NCBI RefSeq assembly: GCF_000312125.1
Contig: NZ_HE978641.1
Span: forward strand, 41,738 to 75,307
Source: Timonella senegalensis JC301
Lineage (GTDB): Bacteria > Actinomycetota > Actinomycetes > Actinomycetales > Cellulomonadaceae
Length of the DNA: 33,570 bases
Reading direction: 5' to 3'
Positions within the stretch are counted from its first letter, which is position 1, and each line of letters opens with the position of its first letter. A program made the translations under genes and the position numbers. The notes below the pieces were generated by a model. It had not been told where the DNA came from. It worked only from the letters and a program-made list of their open reading frames with translations, and ran no database searches. Positions 1 to 8,587 of this stretch are shown in pieces.

Positions 1-7
1 TGCATGC

Positions 8-27
8 GGACGGGGTTGAGCCCGTCC
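8..27. terminator. Hairpin at window edge
   Basis: The arms GGACGGG (8-14) and CCCGTCC (21-27) pair around a 6-nt loop. It lies beyond guaB and next to whatever gene is off the left edge. There is no clear T tract, so a terminator role is inferred from position only. Confidence 0.4.
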
Positions 28-44
28 TTCACAGGCAAGGGTGA

Positions 45-63
45 GGGGCGTTTCTTACGCCCC
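45..63 (-). terminator. guaB terminator hairpin
   Basis: GGGGCG (45-50) pairs with CGCCCC (58-63) around a 7-nt loop, four bases past the guaB stop codon on the minus strand. A second GC-rich hairpin lies just beyond it. The T tract is poor, as is common in high-GC bacteria. Confidence 0.55.
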
Positions 64-67
64 ACAA

Positions 68-1600
<1,533 letters not shown>

Positions 1601-1701
1601 CGCCGAATCGTCTCGAGATATTCCTTGCCCCTGTCCAATGAGACGAGAACCACGCCGGGATCGAGCACGTTTAACGCTTGCCTATGGCGAGGCTCTCATT
1701 C

Positions 1702-1718
1702 CGCCCGCTGAGTGGGCG
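1702..1718 (-). terminator. Hairpin after MerR gene
   Basis: CGCCC (1702-1706) pairs with GGGCG (1714-1718), extendable by two pairs to a TGA loop. It begins 10 nt past the MerR stop codon and precedes the guaB promoter. There is no T tract. Confidence 0.4.
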
Positions 1719-1727
1719 CACGTTTAC

Positions 1728-3083
1728 CTACCGGGCTGTGAGCACGCCCTGTGAGTCGTCCCAGTAGTCGGCGTCAAAGGACTTGGAGCGCAACGTTCCG
1801 TACACCTCGTGGAACAGTGCCATGAATGAGCGAATCCGGATCACGTGTGGTCGAGTGACTAGGTCCCCTACTTCAACGTCTGCACCGGGGCCCACATAAA
1901 TAGGAAGGGAAGGGAAGGCGTCGTCCAAACGGCGCAGGAAGTCCACATCAGGATCACCGTGACTGGTTTCGAATACCACGCAGGAAGGGCGAATCATTCG
2001 CACCAGTTCGAGCGCGCGATCCTCCTTTTCACTTCCGCTTACCACGTGCGCATTACAGTTCTTGTCGAGTAAGGCAGCAGCCAGTACATGCGCCGGAAGC
2101 GCCAGTTCGTCCGCCGGGATGGTAAAAACCAACGCGATGTTCTTGAGCCGCGATGGGTGCATCCGACTCGCGGCCGTCGCGCCCGCATCCGCGCTCGATC
2201 GCGCCACGAAGTCTTGGATTGCCCTCAGCCCTAGATACCCAAGGAGCACCCGAGGGTGGTGACCCGCAGCAGCGAGTACGGTCTGGTTCTCGAGCCGGTC
2301 AAGCGCAGGGCGCAGGAACAGTTTCCACCACAGGATGATGTCCTCCGTGGGGTGGACTCTGATCAGTTCGGTGCACTTGGGAATGTCATCGCGGAGCGCC
2401 GCTGCCACGAGTTCGGATGCGCGTCGGCCGTAGTCGGTCGGCTCAATAACAGATTCGTCCGGAACTGCGATTCGCAAGCGTCGGGGCTCGAGCGGTACCG
2501 GGCCATCCTCCGCATTGTCTTGGATACTTTCTTCGTAGGCGAGCTGGCTTTCCGCTTCGGGTGAATCAACTCCATGGAGCTCTGGCGCATTAGCCTGCGC
2601 CCCAGGCTCCTCTGGGGTGAGCCCACTTCTCATGACAATGGGAGTGACGGGCTCGACGGGAACCGAGCTAAGAGCGCCGGCTTCGGCATGATTTTCGAGA
2701 GCCTTACTGAGCTCTCCCTGTCCGCCGACACCAGCTTCGATCAGCGCTTCAGTGAAGGCTTCTCGGGCTTGGACTATCGAGATCCCCTGCCTCACTCGGG
2801 TCAGAGAGAGCTTCGCGGCTTCACTGGCCGTCGCACCGCGCAGGATGAATGATCTCATGAGGAAGAGACGTGCAATGTCACTCTCGCCGTAGCGTCGGTG
2901 AGTACCGGTGGTGTGCACAGTCGGTCCAACCCCATGACGCCGAGCCCACGTGCGCAATGTTGCTGGCGCGATTCCTAGCGCCTTCGCCACCGCTGCAACC
3001 GCGTACGTCTGCCCAGATTCCTGTGCAGGTGTGTCAGTCAGGTTCGTTGAGTTATCGGACATGTCGTGTGGCAATCGTGTCAT
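1728..3083 (-). CDS. MerR-family regulator with cobalamin-binding-like C-terminal domain
   Basis: A 451-aa transcription factor. Residues 26-73 form a MerR winged helix-turn-helix (TYAVAAVAKALGIAPATLRTW followed by GTHRRYGESDIARL). Residues 95-200 are an acidic, probably disordered linker. Residues 210-440 resemble the helical plus Rossmann-like light/cobalamin sensor module of CarH/LitR proteins. The family's D-x-H-x-x-G cobalamin ligand motif is not found; the matching stretch reads roughly PADELALPAHVLAAALL. So I infer that it does not bind cobalamin in the usual way. The target is unknown. It sits between guaB and the long region upstream of whiB3, which makes whiB3 or its own gene candidate targets. 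The start is uncertain: neither the first ATG nor the ATG at codon 8 (3062) has a good ribosome site. Confidence 0.8.
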   Translation of the reverse strand: MTRLPHDMSDNSTNLTDTPAQESGQTYAVAAVAKALGIAPATLRTWARRHGVGPTVHTTGTHRRYGESDIARLFLMRSFILRGATASEAAKLSLTRVRQGISIVQAREAFTEALIEAGVGGQGELSKALENHAEAGALSSVPVEPVTPIVMRSGLTPEEPGAQANAPELHGVDSPEAESQLAYEESIQDNAEDGPVPLEPRRLRIAVPDESVIEPTDYGRRASELVAAALRDDIPKCTELIRVHPTEDIILWWKLFLRPALDRLENQTVLAAAGHHPRVLLGYLGLRAIQDFVARSSADAGATAASRMHPSRLKNIALVFTIPADELALPAHVLAAALLDKNCNAHVVSGSEKEDRALELVRMIRPSCVVFETSHGDPDVDFLRRLDDAFPSLPIYVGPGADVEVGDLVTRPHVIRIRSFMALFHEVYGTLRSKSFDADYWDDSQGVLTAR

Positions 3084-3241
3084 GTAGAAGTTGAATCGTT
3101 TTCAGCGCAATCACTCCAGGGGTTCGCGGAACTGTGCTGCATGATGTCCGTAGGACTGTTGCTCCTCCCAATCATGCACGCCGGTTCCTCAATCTCGCAT
3201 CTCAAACAACCGCGCATAACGGACCTTCACCAAATCCAAAC

Positions 3242-3255
3242 CGGGTGAAACGCTC
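3242..3255 (+). repeat. Left copy of 14-bp inverted repeat upstream of whiB3
   Basis: CGGGTGAAACGCTC on the plus strand. The exact reverse complement is at 3421-3434. Possibly a regulator binding site; the protein is unknown. Confidence 0.7.
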
Positions 3256-3420
3256 TATAGCATACCGAATTCGCTTCGTTAACGCTTCACGAGACCACGC
3301 ATCTCTGTTCCGCATATCAGCAGAAGCGCATTTCAGCAGCACAATGCCAATTCTACGCTCGACGACGCTTGCTTCCTGCCACCAAAAGCCAACCCTTGAA
3401 ACGAACATGAACAGGTCATG

Positions 3421-3434
3421 GAGCGTTTCACCCG
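3421..3434 (-). repeat. Right copy of 14-bp inverted repeat upstream of whiB3
   Basis: GAGCGTTTCACCCG, the exact reverse complement of 3242-3255. It ends 10 bases before the putative -35 box of whiB3. The local sequence GAGCGTTTCACCCGCTC is itself a short palindrome. Confidence 0.7.
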
Positions 3435-3444
3435 CTCATTTTCT

Positions 3445-3472
3445 TTGAATAAGTAATGACTCGTTATAGATT
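3445..3472 (+). promoter_or_regulatory. Putative whiB3 promoter
   Basis: TTGAAT (3445-3450), a 16-nt spacer and TAGATT (3467-3472), in the most A+T-rich stretch of the region. It would give a whiB3 leader of about 140 nt. This is a pattern match only. Confidence 0.4.
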
Positions 3473-3620
3473 CTATATTGCGCGGTCCTTCTCAAGCGGA
3501 CCTTCAAAGGACGTGGAAAGTACTTTGCAGCCCGTACTGGCCCTAGGACCGCGGAACTCCACGTAACCCGCGCACAGGAGTTGGCACCAGCGAAGTTTAC
3601 CGATAGACGGAGGTACCATC

Positions 3621-3929
3621 ATGGCCGATGTTTCACGCTTGCCAGGACCAGTCATCGAACTGTGGGAATGGCAGTACCAGGGATCTTGTCGCGATGCGGA
3701 TGACACGCTTTTCTTCCACCCAGAGGGAGAACGCGGCTCAACCCGACGCCGCCGCGCAGAGAAGGCCAAGGCCATTTGCGCCACTTGCCCGGTACTCATG
3801 GAATGCCGCGAAGCTTCTCTCAGGGTCCGCGAGCCGTACGGCGTATGGGGAGGGCTATCCGAGGATGAGCGCAATGCGATACTCGCCGAGCGTGACCGGA
3901 AGGCTGCCGTCCGCGCCCACTCCGCTTGA
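3621..3929 (+). CDS. whiB3: WhiB-family iron-sulfur regulator, WhiB3/WhiD type
   Basis: A 102-aa WhiB protein with the four cysteines that hold a [4Fe-4S] cluster: Cys23, Cys53, Cys56 and Cys62 (C-x29-C-x2-C-x5-C). The G(V)WGG turn is at 74-78, followed by a basic tail (ERDRKAAVRAH). The N-terminal LPGP...W-W-Q pattern and the FFHPEGERG and REPYGVWGGLSE segments match M. tuberculosis WhiB3 and Streptomyces WhiD rather than WhiB1 or WhiB2. Known WhiB3 proteins sense redox state and NO and act with the principal sigma factor. The start is well set: GGAGG lies 7 nt before the ATG. Position next to groES and tsaD matches M. tuberculosis, except that no sigma factor gene is seen here. Confidence 0.92.
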   Translation: MADVSRLPGPVIELWEWQYQGSCRDADDTLFFHPEGERGSTRRRRAEKAKAICATCPVLMECREASLRVREPYGVWGGLSEDERNAILAERDRKAAVRAHSA

Positions 3930-4035
3930 CCTTGCTCGACCTACCGCCACTTTTGCTCAGGGATGCAAGGGAGTCATTCCGCCAGAAATCTCGACTTAAC
4001 TCGCCATCGCGCAACATAAACAGAGCGCAGGAGAG

Positions 4036-4077
4036 ACCACAAAGCGCCGGCCCCAAAGGGTGCCGGCGCTTTGTGGT
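4036..4077. terminator. Bidirectional terminator between whiB3 and groES
   Basis: A perfect 16-bp stem, 4036-4051 with 4062-4077, around a 10-nt loop. The arms begin ACCACAAAGCGCC and end GGCGCTTTGTGGT. It lies between convergent genes and has short A and T tracts inside the stem on both sides. Confidence 0.85.
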
Positions 4078-4090
4078 TACGTAAGCTAGA

Positions 4091-4384
4091 TCAGCCGATG
4101 ACTGCGAGAACGTCACGAGCGGACAGGATGAGGTACTCCTGGCCGTCGTACTTAACCTCGGTGCCGCCGTACTTGGAGTAGATGACCTTGTCACCCACGG
4201 CTACGTCAACGGGGACGCGGTTGCCGTTGTCGTCAACACGGCCTGGGCCAACAGCGAGGACCTCGCCCTCCTGTGGCTTTTCCTTGGCGGTGTCTGGAAG
4301 GACAAGGCCGGATGGGGTTGTTACTTCAGCCTCAATCGTCTTGATGACGATGCGGTCTTCAAGCGGCTTGATGGAAACCGACAC
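4091..4384 (-). CDS. groES: Co-chaperonin GroES
   Basis: GroES is the heptameric lid of the GroEL folding chamber. From the GTG at 4384 the protein is 97 aa, the standard length, beginning [15 protein letters not shown]. It contains the mobile-loop region ([20 protein letters not shown]) and the conserved [10 protein letters not shown] and [12 protein letters not shown] segments. The GTG is preceded by AAAGGG at suitable distance; an upstream in-frame start would add a non-homologous extension. The promoter overlaps a CIRCE element, so HrcA repression is expected. No groEL follows: after groES comes a strong terminator and the convergent whiB3. A groEL gene must lie elsewhere, as is common in actinobacteria with more than one copy. 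Confidence 0.97.
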   Translation of the reverse strand: MSVSIKPLEDRIVIKTIEAEVTTPSGLVLPDTAKEKPQEGEVLAVGPGRVDDNGNRVPVDVAVGDKVIYSKYGGTEVKYDGQEYLILSARDVLAVIG

Positions 4385-4490
4385 GCGGACCACCCTTTCG
4401 CAAAGTTGTAGGAGTTCAAAAGTGGCAATCGGCGGGGGGAGAGACTGTCGTCGCGGTGCCAGACTTTCCATGCCAATTGCTCCACAAACT

Positions 4491-4519
4491 AATGTATGCG
4501 CGTGTTAGCACTCGGTCAA
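4491..4519 (-). promoter_or_regulatory. groES sigma-70-type promoter
   Basis: On the minus strand TTGACC (4514-4519) and TACATT (4491-4496) are separated by exactly 17 nt. The -35 box sits in the CIRCE spacer, and one CIRCE arm occupies part of the -35/-10 gap, so a bound repressor would block RNA polymerase directly. The leader to the GTG is about 100 nt. Confidence 0.8.
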
Positions 4520-4531
4520 GGCGAGTGCTAG
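4505..4531. promoter_or_regulatory. CIRCE operator (HrcA site)
   Basis: TTAGCACTC, 9 nt, then GAGTGCTAG: the CIRCE consensus TTAGCACTC-N9-GAGTGCTAA with one change in the last base. HrcA binds this element and represses chaperonin genes until heat shock. Confidence 0.95.
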
Positions 4532-4586
4532 TCGCGCTGCGTCATGCGCCAGTATGCCCACCCCGCATTTTCCAGCGGGACCGGCA

Positions 4587-4599
4587 GATTTTCGACGAT
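4587..4599 (+). repeat. GATTTTCGACGAT repeat, copy 1
   Basis: An exact 13-mer that also occurs at 14470-14482, at 28112-28124 and, reversed, at 33534-33546. Here it forms the left part of a palindrome. Confidence 0.8.
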
Positions 4600-4617
4600 T
4601 CTGGGCCAGAATCGTCG
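4593..4617. repeat. Near-perfect palindrome in groES/methyltransferase divergent gap
   Basis: CGACGATTCTGG (4593-4604), one central G, then its exact complement CCAGAATCGTCG (4606-4617). A single-base centre suits a dimeric protein site better than an RNA hairpin. The two flanking genes diverge, so it is not an ordinary terminator. Its ends match the palindromes at 17977, 28114 and 31797. Confidence 0.8.
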
Positions 4618-4729
4618 TGAATCTTGCGCGGGTGCGCCCTCGGCTGAATCGTGGCGCGTAGCGCCGCAAGCCCCCGGTGCGAGTCCTACCCCGCGGACCG
4701 GTGCCCGGGGCCCGTGAAACAATGGGCCC

Positions 4730-5953
4730 ATGGATAAGGCGCTTCTCTCTGTTCTGGCCTCGCCGCGGGGCGCGGCTCTCTTCGGCGAGATCGCAGATCT
4801 CGGTCAGGTGGACCCGCTGGCCGCGAGCTCGGCACTGCGCAAGGCCGGGTATGAGCCCGAGCTGGTCGCGGCCGCTCTCACGCAGGTTCGCCTGCGGGAA
4901 AAGGGCGCTCTCAAGCTGGGGCCGTTTGCGGAGCGGATGTTTTTTACGCAGGCGGGGGTCGAGCAGGCCACGCGCCTGACGGTTGCGGCACACCACGCGC
5001 GCAGGTTCTTGGCCGCTGGGATCACCAAGGTCGCGGACCTGACCTGCGGAATCGGTGCGGACTCCATGGCGTTCGCGGCGCTCGGACTCGACGTGATGTC
5101 CACGGACATTGACGAGCTGACTGCGGCGATCGCCGCCGAGAACCTGAGCCCATTCCCCAACGCGCAGGTGCGCAACGCGGACGGGCTGGCCACTGACTTT
5201 GCCACCGAGGGCATCGAGGGCATCTTTGCGGACCCCGCCCGACGTGACGGCACGGGTCGCAGGCTCTTCTCCCCCGACCACTATGCGCCTCCGCTGGATG
5301 CGGTGTGGAACCTGCGCTCGCGCGTGCGCGGCGTGGGCATCAAGGTGGGCCCAGGCATCCCGCATGACGCGGTCCCGGACGGCTGCGAGGCCCAGTGGGT
5401 CTCGCTTGACGGCGACGTGGTGGAGGCCGGCCTGTGGTTCGGCGAGGTTGCCACGCGTGAGGGACTCGGTGCGCTCGTGCTCTCGAGCAGCAGGGACGGC
5501 TCACAGCAGGCCACTGAATACACGGCTGACGGGCGCGACCCGCACGCCCCTCACGTCGAATCCTCCGCCGGCCTCATGGACTACATCCACGAGCCGGATG
5601 GCGCGATCATCAGAGCGGGTCTCGTCGCCCACCTGACCAACGAGGCCAGCGGCACCATGCTCGACCCCACGATCGCGTACTTCACCTCCGACCAAGCCGC
5701 AGTGCTCGCAGCCAATGACCAGCACCTCACGCACTCATACAGGGTCATAGATGCCATCCCATTTAACGTCAAGGCCCTGCGCGCTTACCTTAGGGACAGT
5801 AAAGTGGGGCGGGTCACGATCAAGAAGCGTGGCGTCTCCGTCACCCCGGAGCAGCTGCGCCCGCAGCTCTCACTCAAGGGAGACAACGAGGCCACGCTCA
5901 TCCTGACCCGTGTGAACAACGCCAAGACCGCCATCGTGGTGGAGCCGTCCTGA
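4730..5953 (+). CDS. Class I SAM-dependent methyltransferase with THUMP-like domain
   Basis: A 407-aa protein. Residues 90-240 form a Rossmann methyltransferase core: motif I is DLTCGIGADSMAFA (about 105-118), with an acidic motif II (MSTDIDE) and a catalytic-type loop ADPARRDGTGRR. The C-terminal third matches the THUMP-like domain found at the end of such actinobacterial proteins, including PFNVKALRAYL and the GRVTIKKRG(V)SV stretch. RNA is the likely substrate by analogy with THUMP proteins, but the target base is not known. It heads a plus-strand group; the ligase gene follows after 19 bp with its own strong ribosome site. The start has no Shine-Dalgarno sequence and may be leaderless (AACAAT lies 6 nt upstream). 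Confidence 0.85.
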   Translation: MDKALLSVLASPRGAALFGEIADLGQVDPLAASSALRKAGYEPELVAAALTQVRLREKGALKLGPFAERMFFTQAGVEQATRLTVAAHHARRFLAAGITKVADLTCGIGADSMAFAALGLDVMSTDIDELTAAIAAENLSPFPNAQVRNADGLATDFATEGIEGIFADPARRDGTGRRLFSPDHYAPPLDAVWNLRSRVRGVGIKVGPGIPHDAVPDGCEAQWVSLDGDVVEAGLWFGEVATREGLGALVLSSSRDGSQQATEYTADGRDPHAPHVESSAGLMDYIHEPDGAIIRAGLVAHLTNEASGTMLDPTIAYFTSDQAAVLAANDQHLTHSYRVIDAIPFNVKALRAYLRDSKVGRVTIKKRGVSVTPEQLRPQLSLKGDNEATLILTRVNNAKTAIVVEPS

Positions 5954-5972
5954 CCACACCCTAGGAGCACCC

Positions 5973-7109
5973 ATGTGTCCCATCCCGTTCGCTTCTTCCG
6001 CTCGCTCCACTCTCGGCATCGAGTGGGAGCTTGCTCTCGTGGACAAGGACTCCGGCGACCTCCGCCAGGTCGCGCAGACCATCTTGGACGCGGTCTCCCC
6101 CGACGGTTCACAACACCCAAACATCCGCCAGGAGCTGCTGCTCAACACCGTCGAGATCGTCACGGACGTGTGCAACACGGTGGAGAGCGCCGGGCGGGAT
6201 TTGTCGCGTTCGATCGAGTTGCTACAGACCCTGACGGATCCACTGCGGGTCGAGCTCATGTGCGCGGGTACGCACCCGTTCGCGCGCTGGACACATCAGA
6301 AGGTGACGGACAAGCAGCGCTACGCAACCCTGATCGACCGCACGCAGTGGTGGGGCCGGCAGATGCTCATTTACGGGATCCACGTGCACGTTGGCGTGGA
6401 GGACCGCTCCAAGGTCCTGCCTATCGCCAACGCCCTGTTGACCTATCAGGGCCACGTCCAGTCCCTGTCGGCGTCCTCGCCGTTCTGGGGCGGCAGCGAC
6501 ACCGCGTATGCGTCTAACCGTGCGCTCATGTTCCAGCAGCTCCCCACAGCTGGCCTGCCATTTGATTTCCGGGACTGGTCCGAACTCGAAAAGTACGTTG
6601 ATGACATGACTAAGGTCGGCGTGATTGACGAGTTCAACGAGGTCCGCTGGGATATCCGGCCGTCGCCACACTACGGCACGATTGAGACCCGCATCGCGGA
6701 CGGCGCTTCGAACCTCACCGAGGTGCTCGCGCTCGCCGCTCTCACTCAGTGCCTGGTGGAACACTTCTCCACCATGCTCGACCAAGGCAAGGAACTGCCC
6801 CGGCTGCAGCCGTGGTTTGTGCAGGAGAACAAATGGCGTTCCGCCCGCTACGGTATGGATGCCATCCTTATCCTGGATGAGCACGGCAATGAGGACCTTA
6901 TTACCGACGATCTTGGTCGCCTTCTGACGGAGTTGGAGCCAGTAGCTGCCCGGTTGGGTTGCGAGAAAGAGTTGAGCGACGTACGGGTCATCCTTCGCAA
7001 GGGCGCGAGCTATCAGCGCCAGCGCGCGGTAGCTCGCCGGTCAGGTGGGGACCTCGGCGCGGTGGTAAACCACTTGGTCAACGAGTTGCGAGCAGGTAAG
7101 CCCCTGTAG
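5973..7109 (+). CDS. Glutamate-cysteine ligase family protein (YbdK/GCS2 type)
   Basis: A 378-aa member of the carboxylate-amine ligase family that includes bacterial glutamate-cysteine ligase 2 and YbdK. These join the gamma-carboxylate of glutamate to an amine, classically cysteine, using ATP. Visible family marks are the N-terminal TLGIEWELALVD, the IRQELLLNTVEI segment, the GIHVHVGV metal/substrate motif and the arginine-rich region with VRWDIRPS. The start is firm: AGGAG then 5 nt and ATG. It probably shares a transcript with the upstream methyltransferase (19-bp gap). The natural substrate is uncertain, because actinobacteria often use mycothiol or ergothioneine; no glutathione synthetase or egt gene is nearby. 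Confidence 0.88.
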   Translation: MCPIPFASSARSTLGIEWELALVDKDSGDLRQVAQTILDAVSPDGSQHPNIRQELLLNTVEIVTDVCNTVESAGRDLSRSIELLQTLTDPLRVELMCAGTHPFARWTHQKVTDKQRYATLIDRTQWWGRQMLIYGIHVHVGVEDRSKVLPIANALLTYQGHVQSLSASSPFWGGSDTAYASNRALMFQQLPTAGLPFDFRDWSELEKYVDDMTKVGVIDEFNEVRWDIRPSPHYGTIETRIADGASNLTEVLALAALTQCLVEHFSTMLDQGKELPRLQPWFVQENKWRSARYGMDAILILDEHGNEDLITDDLGRLLTELEPVAARLGCEKELSDVRVILRKGASYQRQRAVARRSGGDLGAVVNHLVNELRAGKPL

Positions 7110-7164
7110 TCTTGGGGTACTGCGGCCAGCGGTCGGCCGCCCGAGTTCTGTAGAGAGACTGCCC

Positions 7165-8481
7165 ATGAAGCTCTTGCGGGTTGGCGCCCTTGCCGCACTG
7201 CTCTCCGTGCTGGTCGGCTGCGCAGCCATTCAAACCCCGGACCCGTCCGGCGGGGCAGCGCCACAAGCCTCAACGTGGCTGACGGATGCCGAGATCATTG
7301 CTGCTCTCGGGGTCACATACTTTGCGGACTCGCCAGAGGTCCCGCAACCCAAAGTTGTCCGACTGGACGATCTCACTATCGTGGGGCCGGCCACTCTTGA
7401 GTCAATTGGTCTGCCCGAGGTCGGGGCCCAAGATTGCGCAGAGTCAATGTGGCCAGCGGAGATACTTGAGGACGGTGGCATTCTCGGGGCCAAGGGAACC
7501 GGGGATGGCTGCTATGAGTACCTTTATGTCGGCCAAGAGGACTCGGGAGAGGAAGGAACTGCGTGGCCGCCCACAGTCCCTCAGTCCTATGAGGTGGGCG
7601 TAGTGCGGGACGGCGAATGGTCCCGGATCTCCACGCCCCGAATGTTTGACCGGAGCATCCAGGGCGGATTTCTCAAGATCGTAACCGATGGCGCGCAGGC
7701 CTGGTGGATAGAACCCGTGGGCGCCTTTGAGGAACCCACAGGGTGGAACCTCCTAGCCGCAAACATCACCACCGGTGCCACGTCAGTGATCGCCACCTCG
7801 GAGGATGAGGGCTCCCAGCCCACATACTTGTACGGAACCTCGTCGTTGAAACTGCACCACGATCGGCTGTGGTTCACCGGGTACGTCCTACCGCAGCATA
7901 TGGAAGTCATCCCCGGCCAAGAGCCTGAAAGCGTCCCCGTCCTCATGTCGATTGCCACGGACGGTTCCGGGTTCAACATTGAACAGGAACACATTGTTGA
8001 CGCGGCGTTCGCTGGCGAGGACTTGATCGTGCACAAGTTTCCACCAAGTACCACGTCCGGGAATATCACCAATCCACTTGGTCAGATCATGAGCGCAGTC
8101 CATGGCGAGATTGCAGGGAGCGACCCGGCGTCCCTGGCAACCACAGGATTTGGGAACCTTGTGGCGGACGGCGATCTGGTGGCCTACTCGCAGGACGCTT
8201 CCGTAGTGGTGCTCGACCTAGCCACCAAGAAGACCACCATCATCGCAGCACCCCCGGTCGGCTGGATCACGAGTGTTTCCCTCCACGAGGGCGTTGTCAC
8301 ATGGTCTGTGAGTGACACCGTGGGCCGCGTGTACGCCTACGACACCCGCAGCGGCACGGGCTACCAGTTCGTCGTGGACGCCCCTCAGCAGGCGCTCATT
8401 GACCTAGGTGATGGGATAGCGATCCAGCGGGCGAGTCTGCGCGGCACGAGCGACTTCGTCTGGCTCACGCCTCCGCGCTAG
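7165..8481 (+). CDS. Putative lipoprotein, unknown function
   Basis: I do not recognise the family. The 438-aa protein begins with a short basic end and a hydrophobic segment and then a lipobox (LSVLVGC), so signal peptidase II should cleave before Cys19 and a lipid should anchor it to the outer face of the membrane. The mature part is acidic, low in lysine and rich in beta-type segments. Repeated stretches such as VVVLDLATKKTT, GVVTWSVSD and GRVYAYDTRSG look like beta-propeller blades. It follows the ligase gene by 55 bp on the same strand and is closed by a strong hairpin. Its base composition is somewhat less GC-rich than its neighbours, which fits a lineage-specific surface protein. Confidence 0.7.
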   Translation: MKLLRVGALAALLSVLVGCAAIQTPDPSGGAAPQASTWLTDAEIIAALGVTYFADSPEVPQPKVVRLDDLTIVGPATLESIGLPEVGAQDCAESMWPAEILEDGGILGAKGTGDGCYEYLYVGQEDSGEEGTAWPPTVPQSYEVGVVRDGEWSRISTPRMFDRSIQGGFLKIVTDGAQAWWIEPVGAFEEPTGWNLLAANITTGATSVIATSEDEGSQPTYLYGTSSLKLHHDRLWFTGYVLPQHMEVIPGQEPESVPVLMSIATDGSGFNIEQEHIVDAAFAGEDLIVHKFPPSTTSGNITNPLGQIMSAVHGEIAGSDPASLATTGFGNLVADGDLVAYSQDASVVVLDLATKKTTIIAAPPVGWITSVSLHEGVVTWSVSDTVGRVYAYDTRSGTGYQFVVDAPQQALIDLGDGIAIQRASLRGTSDFVWLTPPR

Positions 8482-8528
8482 ATCGCAGTGTCCGCAGCCG
8501 GTTTGATGCCACGGGCGCTCGAGAGACA

Positions 8529-8564
8529 CGAGTGGCCGGCACCCCGAAGGGTGCCGGCCACTCG
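8529..8564. terminator. Bidirectional terminator between lipoprotein gene and tsaD
   Basis: A perfect 16-bp stem, 8529-8544 with 8549-8564, with the tetraloop CGAA. The gene pair is convergent. The arm contains GTGGCCGGCAC, shared with the terminator at 22614-22642. Confidence 0.88.
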
Positions 8565-8587
8565 CATTCGGTCAACTCACGCAGAGC

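Larger units (their letters stand above)
3084..3620. other. 537-bp intergenic region upstream of whiB3
   Basis: No convincing gene is present; short frames here lack ribosome sites. The region is richer in A+T than its neighbours, most of all at 3435-3480. It holds a widely spaced 14-bp inverted repeat (3242-3255 and 3421-3434), a sigma-70-like promoter at 3445-3472, and a whiB3 leader of roughly 140 nt. The leader contains a small hairpin, GGTCC...GGACC. The length and content suggest a large control region for whiB3, and perhaps for the divergent MerR gene. Confidence 0.6.

Noticed and set aside
4505..5365. A 286-codon minus-strand frame across the CIRCE element and methyltransferase gene
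   Set aside because: It is an arginine-rich antisense shadow of the methyltransferase gene and would cross the groES promoter.
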